From the NCBI RefSeq assembly GCF_900112795.1, contig NZ_FONA01000021.1:1-64000 (forward strand): a stretch of DNA of 64,000 nucleotides, in the 5' to 3' direction. The position numbers and the translations under genes are program-made. Below are positions 25,046-34,517 of this stretch, in pieces (the first letter of the stretch is position 1; each line of letters opens with the position of its first letter). Under the pieces are notes generated by a model. The model ran no database searches and was not told the origin of the DNA. It saw only the letters and a list, made by a program, of their open reading frames with translations. The stretch comes from Thermophagus xiamenensis. GTDB lineage: Bacteria; Bacteroidota; Bacteroidia; Bacteroidales; Marinilabiliaceae.

Positions 25046-25149
25046 AATTAAATTATTTTCCGTAAAGCAATTTCTTATTCCTATTTTTAAAAGCTAAAAG
25101 GTTTAATTTTTTCACACCAGTAATCCGAGGGGTGATTTAATATTTTTTA

Positions 25150-25157
25150 TATTTTTG
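25150..25157 (+). promoter_or_regulatory. -7 box before the PAS/MCP-like gene
   Basis: TATTTTTG matches TAnnTTTG; transcription would start near 25164, about 22 nt before the ATG. No good -33 TTG is found at the expected distance. Confidence 0.4.
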
Positions 25158-25185
25158 CACAAGCAACCACTCATTTTATTACCCC

Positions 25186-26211
25186 ATGGTTGAATTTTTA
25201 ATATTTATATGCATCATAACCCCATTTTTGTCAGGGTATATTAAAAAAAGAAAACAACTTAAAGAACTAAAAATTAGTCACACCCTTTTACAAAGGGAAT
25301 GTGACAAATGGCGCTCTACTGCCGGCGATAATAGGGATGAGTCCTACTCAAAAACTAACGATAAGGAAAAACAAACGGAATTACTTTCAATTGTTGCCAC
25401 ACAAACTGAAAATGCCATCATGATAATGGATCCTGAAGGAAACATTGAGTGGATAAACGAAGGATTTACCCGCATGTATGGCTATACCTTTGATGAATTT
25501 ATTGAAACCAGAGGGAGCAACATTCGCCAAACAAGTTTTAGCAGCATAATAGAAGAGCGTTTATATAAATGTAAAATATTAAAACAACCGGTCTTTTATG
25601 ATGCACCTAACATTACCAGAGATGGCAGAGAAATATGGACGCGTACTACGTTAACTCCCATTTTCAACGATAAAGGGGAAGTCATACATCTTGCAACCAT
25701 AGATACCGACATAGACCGGCGAAAACGGGCAGCCGATGTTTTGTTAAAAGAATTATCCGTTTTACGCCAACGATTGAATCAGCTAACCCATCACCAGCAA
25801 AAAGTAAGCAATGTAATTAATCATTTATTACATAATCAAAAAAAATCGGGTAAAGAGGTAGAAGCGACAAAACAAATTATATCATTCATCAATGATGTAT
25901 CGGATCGGGTAAAAATTATGGGTTTGAATGCTTCCATAGAAGCAGCCACCATTGCCCGCAATGGACAAAAGAATATGCATGAAGCAGGATTTAGGGTTTT
26001 GGCATCAGAAATTATTAAACTTTCAGAAGAAACAAAAACCAAATCTTCTGAAATCGGCAAAATAATAAACCGATTGGACGAATCGTTCGACGTTGTAATT
26101 CAATACAAAAACGAAGTAGAAAATACCACTCGGTTATTTATGCAAAACATAACCCGCTTGGAGGAGGGTTTAAAAAAAGTTGAAGAAGTGGCTGAAAAAT
26201 TAAATGAATAA
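25186..26211 (+). CDS. membrane-anchored PAS protein with MCP-like signalling hairpin
   Basis: The 341-residue protein starts with a single TM (residues 3-18). A coiled linker and a PAS domain follow (about 70-180, with IMIMDPEGNIEWINEGFTRM and the PAC-type TPIFNDKGEVIHLATIDTDI). The C-terminal coiled coil contains a chemoreceptor-like tip: IMGLNASIEAATIARNG near 245 and GFRVLASEIIKLSEETKTKS near 268. This matches the MCP tip pattern (LNAxIEAA, GFxVxAxEIxxL). No HAMP domain and no che genes are nearby. It may signal to a remote CheA or act through other partners. Confidence 0.75.
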   Translation: MVEFLIFICIITPFLSGYIKKRKQLKELKISHTLLQRECDKWRSTAGDNRDESYSKTNDKEKQTELLSIVATQTENAIMIMDPEGNIEWINEGFTRMYGYTFDEFIETRGSNIRQTSFSSIIEERLYKCKILKQPVFYDAPNITRDGREIWTRTTLTPIFNDKGEVIHLATIDTDIDRRKRAADVLLKELSVLRQRLNQLTHHQQKVSNVINHLLHNQKKSGKEVEATKQIISFINDVSDRVKIMGLNASIEAATIARNGQKNMHEAGFRVLASEIIKLSEETKTKSSEIGKIINRLDESFDVVIQYKNEVENTTRLFMQNITRLEEGLKKVEEVAEKLNE

Positions 26212-26250
26212 CAGAAAAAAAACATTTAAAGCCAAATAAAAAATCCTGTA

Positions 26251-27108
26251 TTATTTCATATTTAAGAAATTACCCCTAACAATTTTCAGGAAAGAATAAT
26301 ACTTAACCTTAAAATAATTTCCGGTAGAATGTTCCCAACGCAAACGACAATCTTTACAAGTGGGATCATCACAAAAGAAAAAAGAAGGGTCTTCCTTTAA
26401 TTTTTTCATTTCAACCGCAAGGGTACCTGCCATGTCGGTCAATGCGGCATCGGCATTACCAACTTTTATCCACTTTAAACAACCGGCCTGTTCATACAAC
26501 GGGATAAACTTGGGAAAGCCACGTGCACAGCCTCCATTCCAGTTCACTTTAAATAATTTAATGTTCCCCTCTTCATCCAAATAATTAACTCCTTTGGGTG
26601 GATTTTTCTTGGTAAATCCCAGCTTTTCAATGGCCACATGAGTAGTTCCTACCCCAATTGTATTGCGTCCTACCGAAAGATTAAGTGCGCCCATACGGGC
26701 CATCCGCTCGAGCACATCATATCCACCACTTTCAGGGGTGTGGTTATCCATGAGTTCATGAGCCAGTTTCCCAATAGCCGTAAAGCGTTGAATGGGATGC
26801 TTACTTCTAACCATAAGCGGATGCCTAATCATTACATTAGCCAATGCCCCTGCATAGGAAGCGGTCTTTGGGGTGCTAATTTGCCGGGCATGCTTTTTGC
26901 TCAAAGGTAAAGGATAAGAAGTAACAAAAGAATCGATAACCAAAGTACCTTCAGGGCCAACTGTATCAAGCAATGCCTCTAACAATGTTTCGGCACCCCC
27001 ATCAATTTTACCAATAGCTCTAATCGATACTTTCAAATGTAATAGGGCACCCTTGGGGATACCACCCTTTTTCAAATCCGAAACTAAATCTTTTTTTGTC
27101 CACATCAT
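26251..27108 (-). CDS. AAC(3)/YokD-family acyltransferase
   Basis: The 285-residue protein fits the aminoglycoside 3-N-acetyltransferase (AAC(3)) superfamily. LLHLKVSIRAIGKIDGGAETLLEAL and GPEGTLVIDSFV form the N-terminal part of the acetyl-CoA fold; HPIQRFTAIGKLA corresponds to the family's HP..S/R..A.G motif; GVGTTHVAIEKL carries the conserved THxAE-like region. Family members acylate amines of sugars or antibiotics using CoA thioesters; resistance cannot be inferred. A C-terminal Cys cluster (CDDPTCKDC) could bind metal. It follows the CitE-like lyase by 110 bp on the same strand. Confidence 0.75.
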   Translation of the reverse strand: MMWTKKDLVSDLKKGGIPKGALLHLKVSIRAIGKIDGGAETLLEALLDTVGPEGTLVIDSFVTSYPLPLSKKHARQISTPKTASYAGALANVMIRHPLMVRSKHPIQRFTAIGKLAHELMDNHTPESGGYDVLERMARMGALNLSVGRNTIGVGTTHVAIEKLGFTKKNPPKGVNYLDEEGNIKLFKVNWNGGCARGFPKFIPLYEQAGCLKWIKVGNADAALTDMAGTLAVEMKKLKEDPSFFFCDDPTCKDCRLRWEHSTGNYFKVKYYSFLKIVRGNFLNMK

Positions 27109-27218
27109 TGCCTTGATAAAATTTTTTTTGAAAGCAAGCTTTTTTAAAAAAATCGAAGAAAATTGTCGTCCTAAAACAATAAGAAAATAAGATAAATAAT
27201 CTCAACGGTATTTTTCAA

Positions 27219-28136
27219 CTAAGCTCCATTCAAAAAATCTTCAAATACTTCAATTTTTTTCATCCTTGCCAGTAATTTTCTGGCTTTTGAAACGGTTGGT
27301 GGCGAAATAAACATACCCTTTTTTACAGAGATTCCTCTGTTGGCTTTATTGGTTTCTTCAGCAAGCTCAATAATTTCTTTCGCTCTATTCAATTCTATCG
27401 GGTCTGGTGTATAATAGTTTTTTACCAACTCAATTTCACTAGGCGACATAACCAGCATACCTTCAAATCCCAGTTCTTTAGCTTCTTCCATATGTCTTTT
27501 TAAGCCTTCTCTGTCGCCAATATTAACATAAGGGGTATCAATTGGGACAACCCCTGCTGCTCGGGCAGCCATACTAATCATATGCCTCGGCATAAGAATA
27601 GATCGACCACCAGGACCATGCTCTCCCTCTATCTCGGCTAAAAAATCTTCACTACCAAACAAAAGGGCAACAACCCGCTTAGAAGCTGTAGCTATACTAT
27701 AAGCATTTAATATGGCTTCAGGCGTTTCGAGAAGAGCAATAATCTTAAAATGCCCCTTTTCAATACCCAGATTTTTCTCTTTTAAGGTCAACTGAGCATC
27801 AAAAACTTCCATATCCCTGGCATTACTTGTCTTGGGATATACAAATCCATATAGTCTAGGATCGGCCACTGTATCCAAATCCTTTAAGGTATCTCCAGTC
27901 TCCATCGGATTAATTCTAACAAATACCGGCCGACGATCTATCAAATCAGAGTTTAATACCCTTGTAATGGAAACCCTGGCTTCCTCTTTTTGGGATACTG
28001 GGACAGCATCCTCCAAATCCAAAACAATAACATCGGCATCGGAAGCAAAGGCCTTTTCCACATAATGAGCATTGTGTCCGGAAGTGAACAACAAAGTCCT
28101 AGCAACAAAATCGCCGTTAAATCTTGAATACGTCAT
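27219..28136 (-). CDS. HpcH/HpaI (CitE-like) CoA-ester lyase
   Basis: The 305-residue protein has the CitE/malyl-CoA lyase TIM-barrel pattern. RTLLFTSGHNAHYVEKAFAS is the N-terminal strand and helix. DVIVLDLEDAVP has the metal-site acidic residues, RINPMETG the substrate Arg, and ALLETPEAILNA the catalytic Glu region. Substrates in the family include malyl-, citramalyl- and methylmalyl-CoA. It lies 3 bp after a MaoC-type hydratase, a pairing used in itaconate and C5-dicarboxyl-CoA pathways. No CoA transferase is nearby. Confidence 0.85.
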   Translation of the reverse strand: MTYSRFNGDFVARTLLFTSGHNAHYVEKAFASDADVIVLDLEDAVPVSQKEEARVSITRVLNSDLIDRRPVFVRINPMETGDTLKDLDTVADPRLYGFVYPKTSNARDMEVFDAQLTLKEKNLGIEKGHFKIIALLETPEAILNAYSIATASKRVVALLFGSEDFLAEIEGEHGPGGRSILMPRHMISMAARAAGVVPIDTPYVNIGDREGLKRHMEEAKELGFEGMLVMSPSEIELVKNYYTPDPIELNRAKEIIELAEETNKANRGISVKKGMFISPPTVSKARKLLARMKKIEVFEDFLNGA

Positions 28137-28139
28137 TAT

Positions 28140-28613
28140 TTAATTCTTTTTTGGAATCAAAACTTCCCTTAAAAAAGAAAGAACCTTCTCACCTTTTTGA
28201 TTGGTTACCGTCGTTTTAACTTTAATCACGCCCCTATCTGGCTTTGAACGGGAAGAACGTACAGATAATATTTGTGATTCAGCATAGATCGTATCCCCAA
28301 TAAAAACAGGAGAATGATGTAAAACTTCAGAATAGTTAAGATTAGCAATAGCTCTTCCACTAATTTCTCTGACGGTAAGACCAACAGCTAAAGAAAACAC
28401 CAGGGTTCCTACGACCAAAACCTGACCATGTGTGGCCTCCGAAGCATAATGTTGATCCAAATGTACCGGATGGTGATTCATTGTGAGCAACGAAAAAAGA
28501 TTATTGTCAGATTCGGTGATAGTTTTCCCCGGCCAATGCCGAATTACCATACCTTCCTTAAAATCTTCCAAGTATCTACCAAAATCACTATCATGAATTA
28601 GTTCTGATTGCAT
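28140..28613 (-). CDS. MaoC-like enoyl-CoA hydratase
   Basis: The 157-residue single hotdog-fold protein has the MaoC signature. EDFKEGMVIRHWPGKTITES opens the fold, FSLLTMNHHPVHLDQHYASE holds the catalytic Asp/His region (NHHPVHLD), and VLVVGTLVFSLAVGL forms the central helix. Related enzymes hydrate mesaconyl-CoA or itaconyl-CoA. It opens the three-gene unit with the CitE-like lyase and AAC(3)-like gene. Substrate is not decidable from sequence. Confidence 0.85.
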   Translation of the reverse strand: MQSELIHDSDFGRYLEDFKEGMVIRHWPGKTITESDNNLFSLLTMNHHPVHLDQHYASEATHGQVLVVGTLVFSLAVGLTVREISGRAIANLNYSEVLHHSPVFIGDTIYAESQILSVRSSRSKPDRGVIKVKTTVTNQKGEKVLSFLREVLIPKKN

Positions 28614-28912
28614 TAGTATATATTTTTTTAAACATTTGTCTAATAAAAGTTAGAAATAGATTTTAGTCGTAGTAAATAGTGTAACTATTAGTGACTACGG
28701 ACTTTTCACCAATCACTACCTTCATCTGCCTGCACACATTTTATATTCCTTTAAAGTCTACATCAATCATACTATTTTATCCGTCAATTTTCTAATAAAA
28801 ATAGAAATATTCCGAGATATGCAAACATAGTTTTCCATTTTCCCCATAAAGTTAGTAACTCCTAACATATCATTATTCACTGAATCAAATTATAAATCTT
28901 GATATATAAAAC
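28614..28912. other. intergenic region upstream of the MaoC gene
   Basis: It holds an imperfect palindrome at 28668-28699 (CGTAGT and AATAGT facing ACTATT and ACTACG), related to the ATTAGT repeat at 5519. Otherwise AT-rich, with no gene seen. Confidence 0.35.
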
Positions 28913-28940
28913 AAACCCGGGGCACAAGGGCCCCGGGTCA
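28913..28940 (-). terminator. terminator of fabH
   Basis: ACCCGGGGC and GCCCCGGGT form a perfect, very GC-rich 9-bp stem. On the minus strand it is followed by TTTGTTTTATAT. It lies 70 bp after the fabH stop. Confidence 0.8.
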
Positions 28941-29007
28941 ATTAATTTCTATCAATTATATAGATTATCAATACCTTAATGAGATTCTCACCACCAAATA
29001 AATTCAA

Positions 29008-30012
29008 TTATACTTTATCGCCATCATATCCCCACTTAAGGTAAATAGCTCCCCATGTAAAACCGGCACCGAAAGTCGCCAAAATTAAATTATCGCCTTT
29101 TTTAAGTTTTTTCTCCCACTCCCATAAACATAAGGGAAGAGTCGCCGCAGTAGTATTGCCATAACGCTGGATATTAATCATTACCTTACTTTTATCGATT
29201 CCCATACGTTGGGCAGTACCTTCTATAATCCGCATATTTGCCTGATGAGGTACCAGCCAGTCAAGGGTTTCGGCAGTAATATTGTTACGCTCCATAACCT
29301 CAACAGCCACATCAGCCATTTTAGACACAGCATGCTTAAACACATGTCGCCCTTCCTGATAAATATAGTGTTCTCTGTTATCAATGGTTTCGTGAGTAGG
29401 AGGTTTGACCGAACCACCGGCTTTCTGGTGCAAATAAACTCTTCCAAAACCATCACTTTTCAGGATACTGTCGGTAACACCAAGATCTTCGGTAGTGGGT
29501 TCAAGCAAAACGGCCCCGGCACCATCGCCAAACAACACACAAGTAGTACGATCGGTATAATCGGTAATTGAAGACATTTTATCTGCTCCAACCACAATAA
29601 CCTTTTTTCTTGCACCGGTTTCAACGAATTTAGCGGCAGTATCAAGAGCATACAAAAAGCCGGAACATCCTGCATTTAAATCAAAGCTATGTGCATTCCG
29701 AATGTTACATTTATCGGAAATAATATTGGCAGTGGCAGGAAAAACATGATCCGGGGTCACGGTAGCACAAATCAGCATATCAACCTCATCGGGGGAGGTC
29801 CCTGATTTTTGTAAAACCTGATTCACAGCTTCGACTCCCATGTCGGAAGAGCCTTTCCCTTCACCCTTCAAAATCCGTCGTTCACGAATTCCCACACGGG
29901 TAGTAATCCATTCGTCCGACGTATCGACCATTTTGCTAAGTTCCTCATTAGTGAGAACATAATCGGGGACATATCCCCCTACTGCGGTAATTACTGCATT
30001 CAATTTTGCCAT
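29008..30012 (-). CDS. fabH: beta-ketoacyl-ACP synthase III
   Basis: The 334-residue protein is a standard-length FabH. The catalytic Cys is in [12 protein letters not shown] (near residue 115), the His in [10 protein letters not shown] (near 254) and the Asn in [11 protein letters not shown] (near 284). It condenses acetyl- or branched acyl-CoA with malonyl-ACP to start fatty-acid synthesis. It lies after yceD-rpmF, the usual neighbours, but a terminator at 30106-30139 separates them, so fabH may have its own promoter. Confidence 0.97.
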   Translation of the reverse strand: MAKLNAVITAVGGYVPDYVLTNEELSKMVDTSDEWITTRVGIRERRILKGEGKGSSDMGVEAVNQVLQKSGTSPDEVDMLICATVTPDHVFPATANIISDKCNIRNAHSFDLNAGCSGFLYALDTAAKFVETGARKKVIVVGADKMSSITDYTDRTTCVLFGDGAGAVLLEPTTEDLGVTDSILKSDGFGRVYLHQKAGGSVKPPTHETIDNREHYIYQEGRHVFKHAVSKMADVAVEVMERNNITAETLDWLVPHQANMRIIEGTAQRMGIDKSKVMINIQRYGNTTAATLPLCLWEWEKKLKKGDNLILATFGAGFTWGAIYLKWGYDGDKV

Positions 30013-30105
30013 TGTTACAGACTGGATTTAGTGGCCAAAGCAGATCATTGAAAGAACCTAAAAGTCAGCTCTGGCTCATAAACAAAAGGCCTTATGATTC
30101 AAGCC

Positions 30106-30139
30106 AAAAAAATTGCCCCTAATGACCTTACACAGGGGC
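30106..30139 (-). terminator. terminator after rpmF
   Basis: On the minus strand AGCCCCT pairs with AGGGGC around a 13-nt loop and is followed by AATTTTTTTGG. It lies about 140 bp after rpmF and 93 bp before fabH. Confidence 0.7.
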
Positions 30140-30278
30140 TATGTTACAAAAAATAAGGCGGTGCCTATATTGGCTAAAAAAAAGAAAAAATTAAAACTGA
30201 CTGTATTTTTTAATTTTTAACACATTATTTTTTCAACAAAAAATGTATCAAAGGGAAAAACATAAATGTAATCTAAAA

Positions 30279-30464
30279 TTAAACAGTCACCTCTTTTTCT
30301 ATTGCCAGTTTTCCTCTATAATGTCCACATTCTTGACAAACTCTGTGCAACCTGATAGTAGCACCGCAATTAGAGCAAACGCCCAAGGCAGGAACAGTTG
30401 CTTTGTAATGAGTACGTCTTTTGTCTCTTCTGGTTTTTGATGTTTTTCGTTTTGGATGTGCCAT
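30279..30464 (-). CDS. rpmF: 50S ribosomal protein L32
   Basis: The 61-residue protein begins MAHPKRKTSKTRRDKRRTHY, the L32 signature. It carries CSNCG and CQECGHYRG, two Cys pairs for zinc, so this is the C+ (zinc-binding) form. It follows yceD by 12 bp in the usual order. Confidence 0.98.
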   Translation of the reverse strand: MAHPKRKTSKTRRDKRRTHYKATVPALGVCSNCGATIRLHRVCQECGHYRGKLAIEKEVTV

Positions 30465-30476
30465 TTTTATCTCCTT

Positions 30477-31052
30477 TTATTTGTTGTTTTTATTTATCAA
30501 TTTTTTTAACTCGTCCCAACGAGGATCTATATCTTTCAAACCACTATCTTCTTTGTTTTCGTCCGAGATATCATCAACAACATACTGGTTAAGTTGCTTC
30601 AACATATCAGGATCACATCCCGGCAACCCACCGTTGTCGGGGTGAACATGCCTTACAGGCATACTTACTACAATAAACTCATACATATGCCTGGCGATAT
30701 TAAACGAGTGTTCCTCATAAGGGAGCACTAATATATCATCGCCAGAATCGTCAAATGTATCTCCAAATTTAATATACAATGTTCCATTATACTTCACCGG
30801 AACGTCCATTTTCCCCAAACATCTATCACACAACGCTTCAACACAACCATTAATTTCAAACAAAAGCTCCATCATATTAGAGCTTTTTTGGAGCACAACT
30901 ATTGCAGATAATTTTCCTGCTTCAATCTGTGGTTGGTCAAACAACTCAAAAAAAGCATCCTCCAGCTCGTATTCAAAAACATGCTTACCAGCCTTCAGCC
31001 CCTTAAAGGGAATGTCATAATCGCTGAGTTTATTTTGTCGTTGTACTACCAT
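30477..31052 (-). CDS. YceD/DUF177 family protein
   Basis: The 191-residue acidic protein fits DUF177 (YceD), linked in other bacteria to 23S rRNA maturation. It has the conserved cysteine motif CVEALCDRCLGKMDVPV near residues 80-96 and an acidic C-terminus ending in DPRWDELKKLIN, the family's usual end. It is directly upstream of rpmF, the classic pairing. Confidence 0.88.
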   Translation of the reverse strand: MVVQRQNKLSDYDIPFKGLKAGKHVFEYELEDAFFELFDQPQIEAGKLSAIVVLQKSSNMMELLFEINGCVEALCDRCLGKMDVPVKYNGTLYIKFGDTFDDSGDDILVLPYEEHSFNIARHMYEFIVVSMPVRHVHPDNGGLPGCDPDMLKQLNQYVVDDISDENKEDSGLKDIDPRWDELKKLINKNNK

Positions 31053-31066
31053 ACGTAAAAACTTCG

Positions 31067-31074
31067 CAAAGGTA
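31067..31074 (-). promoter_or_regulatory. -7 box before yceD-rpmF
   Basis: On the minus strand TACCTTTG matches TAnnTTTG. It lies 15 bp upstream of the ATG, so the leader would be only about 8 nt. No clear -33 TTG is visible. Confidence 0.45.
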
Positions 31075-31140
31075 TAAAATATTCAATGCGTGAGAAAAAG
31101 AATTCTATAAAAAGTTATTTCTCAATCGGCAAGAAATACT

Positions 31141-32322
31141 TCAAACCGGCAGTTTTCCTGTCTCTTTTGAATCCAACAAAATTCGAAAAGTAGTTCCTTT
31201 CCCTGGAGCTGATTCTTTTACAAAAATCCGCCCATTATGATACTCTTCAACAATTCTCCGAACCAAAGTAAGACCAAGTCCCCACCCACGCTTTTTAGTG
31301 GTATATCCAGGTTTAAAAATGGTGTTATGTATTTTTCTCGGTATCCCTTTTCCTGTATCAGAAATATCAATAAAAATTTTCTTATGCCAGACACCCCAAT
31401 TAAAGACAATAACACCTTCACCCTGCATAGCATCTACTGAATTTTTACATAGATTTTCTATCACCCATTCAAAAAGAGGCCGGTTAACAACTACGTTCAT
31501 AGCTTTAATTTGATTTTCAGTTTCGATTCGAAATTGCACCCGAGAGGAAATACGATGAGAAAGATAAACAATCACATCATTTAACATATTAGCTAGATTA
31601 ACCTGTTCCAGGTGAGGAGGTGAACCAATTTTTGAAAAACGATCGGCAATAGTTTGGAGCCGGTGGACATCATGACGCATTTCATCTACCAAATTAGCAT
31701 CAGTATTTTTCAATGAAAGCACCTCGAGCCAACCTAGCAAAGATGAAGTAGGTGTCCCCAATTGATGGGCAGTCTCTTTTGCCATACCCACCCATACTTG
31801 ATCCTGCTCCCATCGACGAGCAACACTAAAAGTCCAGTAAGCCAGCAAAACAAATAACATCACAACCAAAAGTTGGACGATTGGAAACCATCTTAATTTA
31901 ATAAGCATCACAGAATCGGCATAATAAAGGTACTGACGTTCTCCATCCCCTAAATCAATAGTAATGGGATTCCGATTTCCATCTTTCATCTTTTGGAGTT
32001 GGCGATGCAAAAACTCTGCTTCCTTTTTAACAGGCAGTTTTAGGTTTCGGAAAAAATAGATTGTGTCATTCTCATCGGCGATAATAAGAGGCACGGTATT
32101 ATTATTTTGAATTATCTCAAAGATTAATTCCAAAGATTGATCATCTAAGTCGGGACGGGTAAATAATCGATTGGCTTTGGCCCATAATTCCATTTTTCTT
32201 GTTTCCTGATCTCTAAGTTGGGCAGTGAGACGATTTGTATAGAACAAAGAAGCAGCACCAATCAATAAAGCTCCGGCCATAAAAAAAAATTTCCACCACT
32301 TTTTTCTGCTGTACAATTCCAT
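31141..32322 (-). CDS. membrane sensor histidine kinase (HQLGTP type)
   Basis: The 393-residue protein has TM1 at about 12-30, a periplasmic sensor of about 120 residues and TM2 at about 148-168. The HisKA-like helix has phospho-acceptor His in KETAHQLGTPTSSLLGWLEV. The HATPase domain has an N-box ENLCKNSVDAM, a G1 box DTGKGI and a G2 box GWGLGLTLVRRIV. There is no HAMP domain and no regulator gene beside it, so it is an orphan kinase. The His motif with LGTP in place of the common EIRTP is a recognised Bacteroidota variant. Confidence 0.88.
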   Translation of the reverse strand: MELYSRKKWWKFFFMAGALLIGAASLFYTNRLTAQLRDQETRKMELWAKANRLFTRPDLDDQSLELIFEIIQNNNTVPLIIADENDTIYFFRNLKLPVKKEAEFLHRQLQKMKDGNRNPITIDLGDGERQYLYYADSVMLIKLRWFPIVQLLVVMLFVLLAYWTFSVARRWEQDQVWVGMAKETAHQLGTPTSSLLGWLEVLSLKNTDANLVDEMRHDVHRLQTIADRFSKIGSPPHLEQVNLANMLNDVIVYLSHRISSRVQFRIETENQIKAMNVVVNRPLFEWVIENLCKNSVDAMQGEGVIVFNWGVWHKKIFIDISDTGKGIPRKIHNTIFKPGYTTKKRGWGLGLTLVRRIVEEYHNGRIFVKESAPGKGTTFRILLDSKETGKLPV

Positions 32323-32391
32323 AAGAAAGAAATTAAAAAAATCCCGCCCCCTAACAGATGCAAAAAAGAATACCTTATCCGATGTGGAAAA

Positions 32392-33318
32392 TCACCTAAA
32401 TTTCTCGTCTCGATTCAGAAATATTCTGACATAACTATTGTAACGGCTTAAAGCAATATTTCCTTTTTCGACAGCATCTTTCACTGCACACCCTGGCTCG
32501 TGAAGATGGGTACAATTATGGTATCGGCATTGTGACGAAAATTTAAAAATTTCTCTAAAAAAATGAGCCAACTCTTCCTTTTTAATGTTAAACAAACCAA
32601 ACCCCCGAATACCAGGCGTATCAATAATGTAACCACCAATACCGAGAGGATGCATCTCAGTAAATGTAGTAGTATGTCGACCTGTATTATGTGCATCAGA
32701 TATTTTAGCAGTTTTAAGATTAAGTGTGGGTTCCACTCTATTAATTAGTGTACTTTTTCCGACGCCAGAATGTCCTGCCAACAAAGAAACCTTATTCTTC
32801 AATAACTCTCTAACCAAATCAATATTTTGATCGTGTTTGGCTGAAGTAACCAAAACATTATACCCTATATTATTATATATTTGAATGGTTTCCTTTAATT
32901 GATCCTTATGATAATGGTCGTATCGATCTATTTTATTAAAGATAATGGTAGTAGGGATATCATAAGCTTCGGTTGTAGCAAGAAACCGATCGATAAAGAC
33001 TGGCGTAGTTACAGGATAGTTAATTGTAGCAACTAGAATTGCCTGATCAATATTAGCAGCAAGGATTTGGGTTTGTCGTGAAAGATTAGAAGCTCTTCGA
33101 ACTATATAGTTTTTTCGTTCCAAAATTTCTTCAATGATTCCAATACCGTTTTTTTCATCGACAGAAAATATTACCCTGTCACCCACGGCAACCGGATTGG
33201 TACTTTTAATGTCGTTCAACCTAAAACGGCCTTTAATTTTACATGACACAGGCCTTTCGTCATCTGATTTGACGAGATACCAGCTTCCTGTCGATTTTAT
33301 TACAAGTCCTTCTTTCAA
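32392..33318 (-). CDS. rsgA: ribosome small subunit-dependent GTPase A
   Basis: The 308-residue protein has an N-terminal OB fold (about 5-65). A circularly permuted GTPase follows, with NKID (G4) before GHSGVGKSTL (G1) and DTPG (G3). The C-terminal zinc knuckle is CRYHNCTHLHEPGC. RsgA proofreads late 30S assembly. Start ATG 33318. Confidence 0.96.
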   Translation of the reverse strand: MKEGLVIKSTGSWYLVKSDDERPVSCKIKGRFRLNDIKSTNPVAVGDRVIFSVDEKNGIGIIEEILERKNYIVRRASNLSRQTQILAANIDQAILVATINYPVTTPVFIDRFLATTEAYDIPTTIIFNKIDRYDHYHKDQLKETIQIYNNIGYNVLVTSAKHDQNIDLVRELLKNKVSLLAGHSGVGKSTLINRVEPTLNLKTAKISDAHNTGRHTTTFTEMHPLGIGGYIIDTPGIRGFGLFNIKKEELAHFFREIFKFSSQCRYHNCTHLHEPGCAVKDAVEKGNIALSRYNSYVRIFLNRDEKFR

Positions 33319-33658
33319 AAAGTCCTGATTTAGTTAAAGTTAATTTTAAATTCGCTAATTATATCAAACGATAGCATCGAAATATTATATACTACCCTTC
33401 AATAATCCAATCACTCATAAAATTACAATGTATATTTAGAATAATTCAGTTGGTTCTGCTTTTACTTTTTTAATTTCCTAATATATAATGATAATAACTT
33501 ATAATTTTTCACTTCCCAAAAATACAGATTTATCATATTTCGTCATAATAAATTGGCCATGTAAGAATATAAATACCCAACAAATTATATTAGAAATATA
33601 GATTTAATTAATTTTCAAAACAACAAATCTGTATAACAGAAAATTAGGATAGATTCTT
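33319..33658. other. AT-rich intergenic region
   Basis: No gene is seen on either strand. On the minus strand TATTTTTG at 33524-33517 could be a -7 box for rsgA with a leader of about 190 nt, but no -33 match was found. Confidence 0.3.
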
Positions 33659-34123
33659 TTACACTTGAGGATTATATTTCAAATAATCCTTTATATCCAA
33701 GAAAGCCTTTTCGAGCCTCATCATCCTGTCGATCATAAATCTATGAATTTCCGGCCATGTCTCTTTAATATAAATATCACCGGGGCGTTCAACATAGACG
33801 CGACAAACCTCTCGACCATTATCCTTGGTATACGCCCAGTCCCAGATCATAGGTTCTCCAAATTGATTTTCAAAAAGAGATTTGGCAGCTTCTAATTTTT
33901 CATATAGAGTTAAACGTTTTTCTTCGTCTTTTATATTGATTTCTAAAGCTACAATAATTTTTTCCCGTCCTACATCAAAACGTAAATCTAAACCTTTAAT
34001 GCCTGTTTTATCAGCGATCCAAACTTTTTTTCGTCCTTTTTGGCCGGGCAGTCTACGCGTCCGATTGGCCAATTTTTGCCAGAATTCTAGCCGAAGTGCC
34101 TTAGCTTCTTCTTTTGAAAACAT
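33659..34123 (-). CDS. DUF4268 domain protein
   Basis: From ATG 34123 (MFSKEEAKALRLEFWQKL) the product has 154 residues; an upstream ATG at 34135 adds only four. The family, DUF4268, is small and soluble with a PD-(D/E)XK-like look in other contexts; here GLDLRFDVGREKIIVALEI (near 44-62) fits such a strand pair with Asp and Glu, but I cannot confirm catalysis. Standalone copies in Bacteroidota are of unknown function. It follows a 54-residue membrane-protein gene 230 bp upstream. Confidence 0.75.
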   Translation of the reverse strand: MFSKEEAKALRLEFWQKLANRTRRLPGQKGRKKVWIADKTGIKGLDLRFDVGREKIIVALEINIKDEEKRLTLYEKLEAAKSLFENQFGEPMIWDWAYTKDNGREVCRVYVERPGDIYIKETWPEIHRFMIDRMMRLEKAFLDIKDYLKYNPQV

Positions 34124-34352
34124 ACAGAACCCCAATAATCTTAATAAAATACCACCGAAAGAATGACCTCATTAATAGCTTCTAAGGAAATAAAATAAGA
34201 CAATCATTAAAATTTTCACCAATGATAGCTTAAGTAAACTTATCAGAATTACTACAATCAGGACTTAATAATAAAAAGAAAATTTATTGAACACGACTTT
34301 TGAAATTCTTCCACAATCAGAACATTTTTTACTATTATTCAAGATCATTATT

Positions 34353-34517
34353 TCATTTTTTCTTACCCCCCACCACTAACAATAAATATAGTAAATATAA
34401 AATACCTGTTCCCATAAGTCCTATGGCGATCCTTTCCATTGTTACAGAACCACCATGAATCATACCAAATCCTAGAACGACAAACAACACAGCTACTATG
34501 CCCAATTTGGTTTTCAT
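34353..34517 (-). CDS. 54-residue two-helix membrane protein
   Basis: ATG at 34517, TGA ending at 34353. Two hydrophobic segments are visible: residues 6-20 (GIVAVLFVVLGFGMI) and 32-50 (IGLMGTGILYLLYLLLVVG). A short loop HGGSVTMERIA joins them and the end is GKKK, which by the positive-inside rule puts both termini in the cytoplasm. It has a TATCTTTG promoter box, a leader of about 105 nt, and a P2 element that ends at its start codon. No family is recognised. Confidence 0.65.
   Translation of the reverse strand: MKTKLGIVAVLFVVLGFGMIHGGSVTMERIAIGLMGTGILYLLYLLLVVGGKKK

Noticed and set aside
26251-27108. Calling the AAC(3)-like gene an antibiotic-resistance gene
   Set aside because: The family includes many enzymes with other substrates, and its neighbours point to CoA-ester metabolism.
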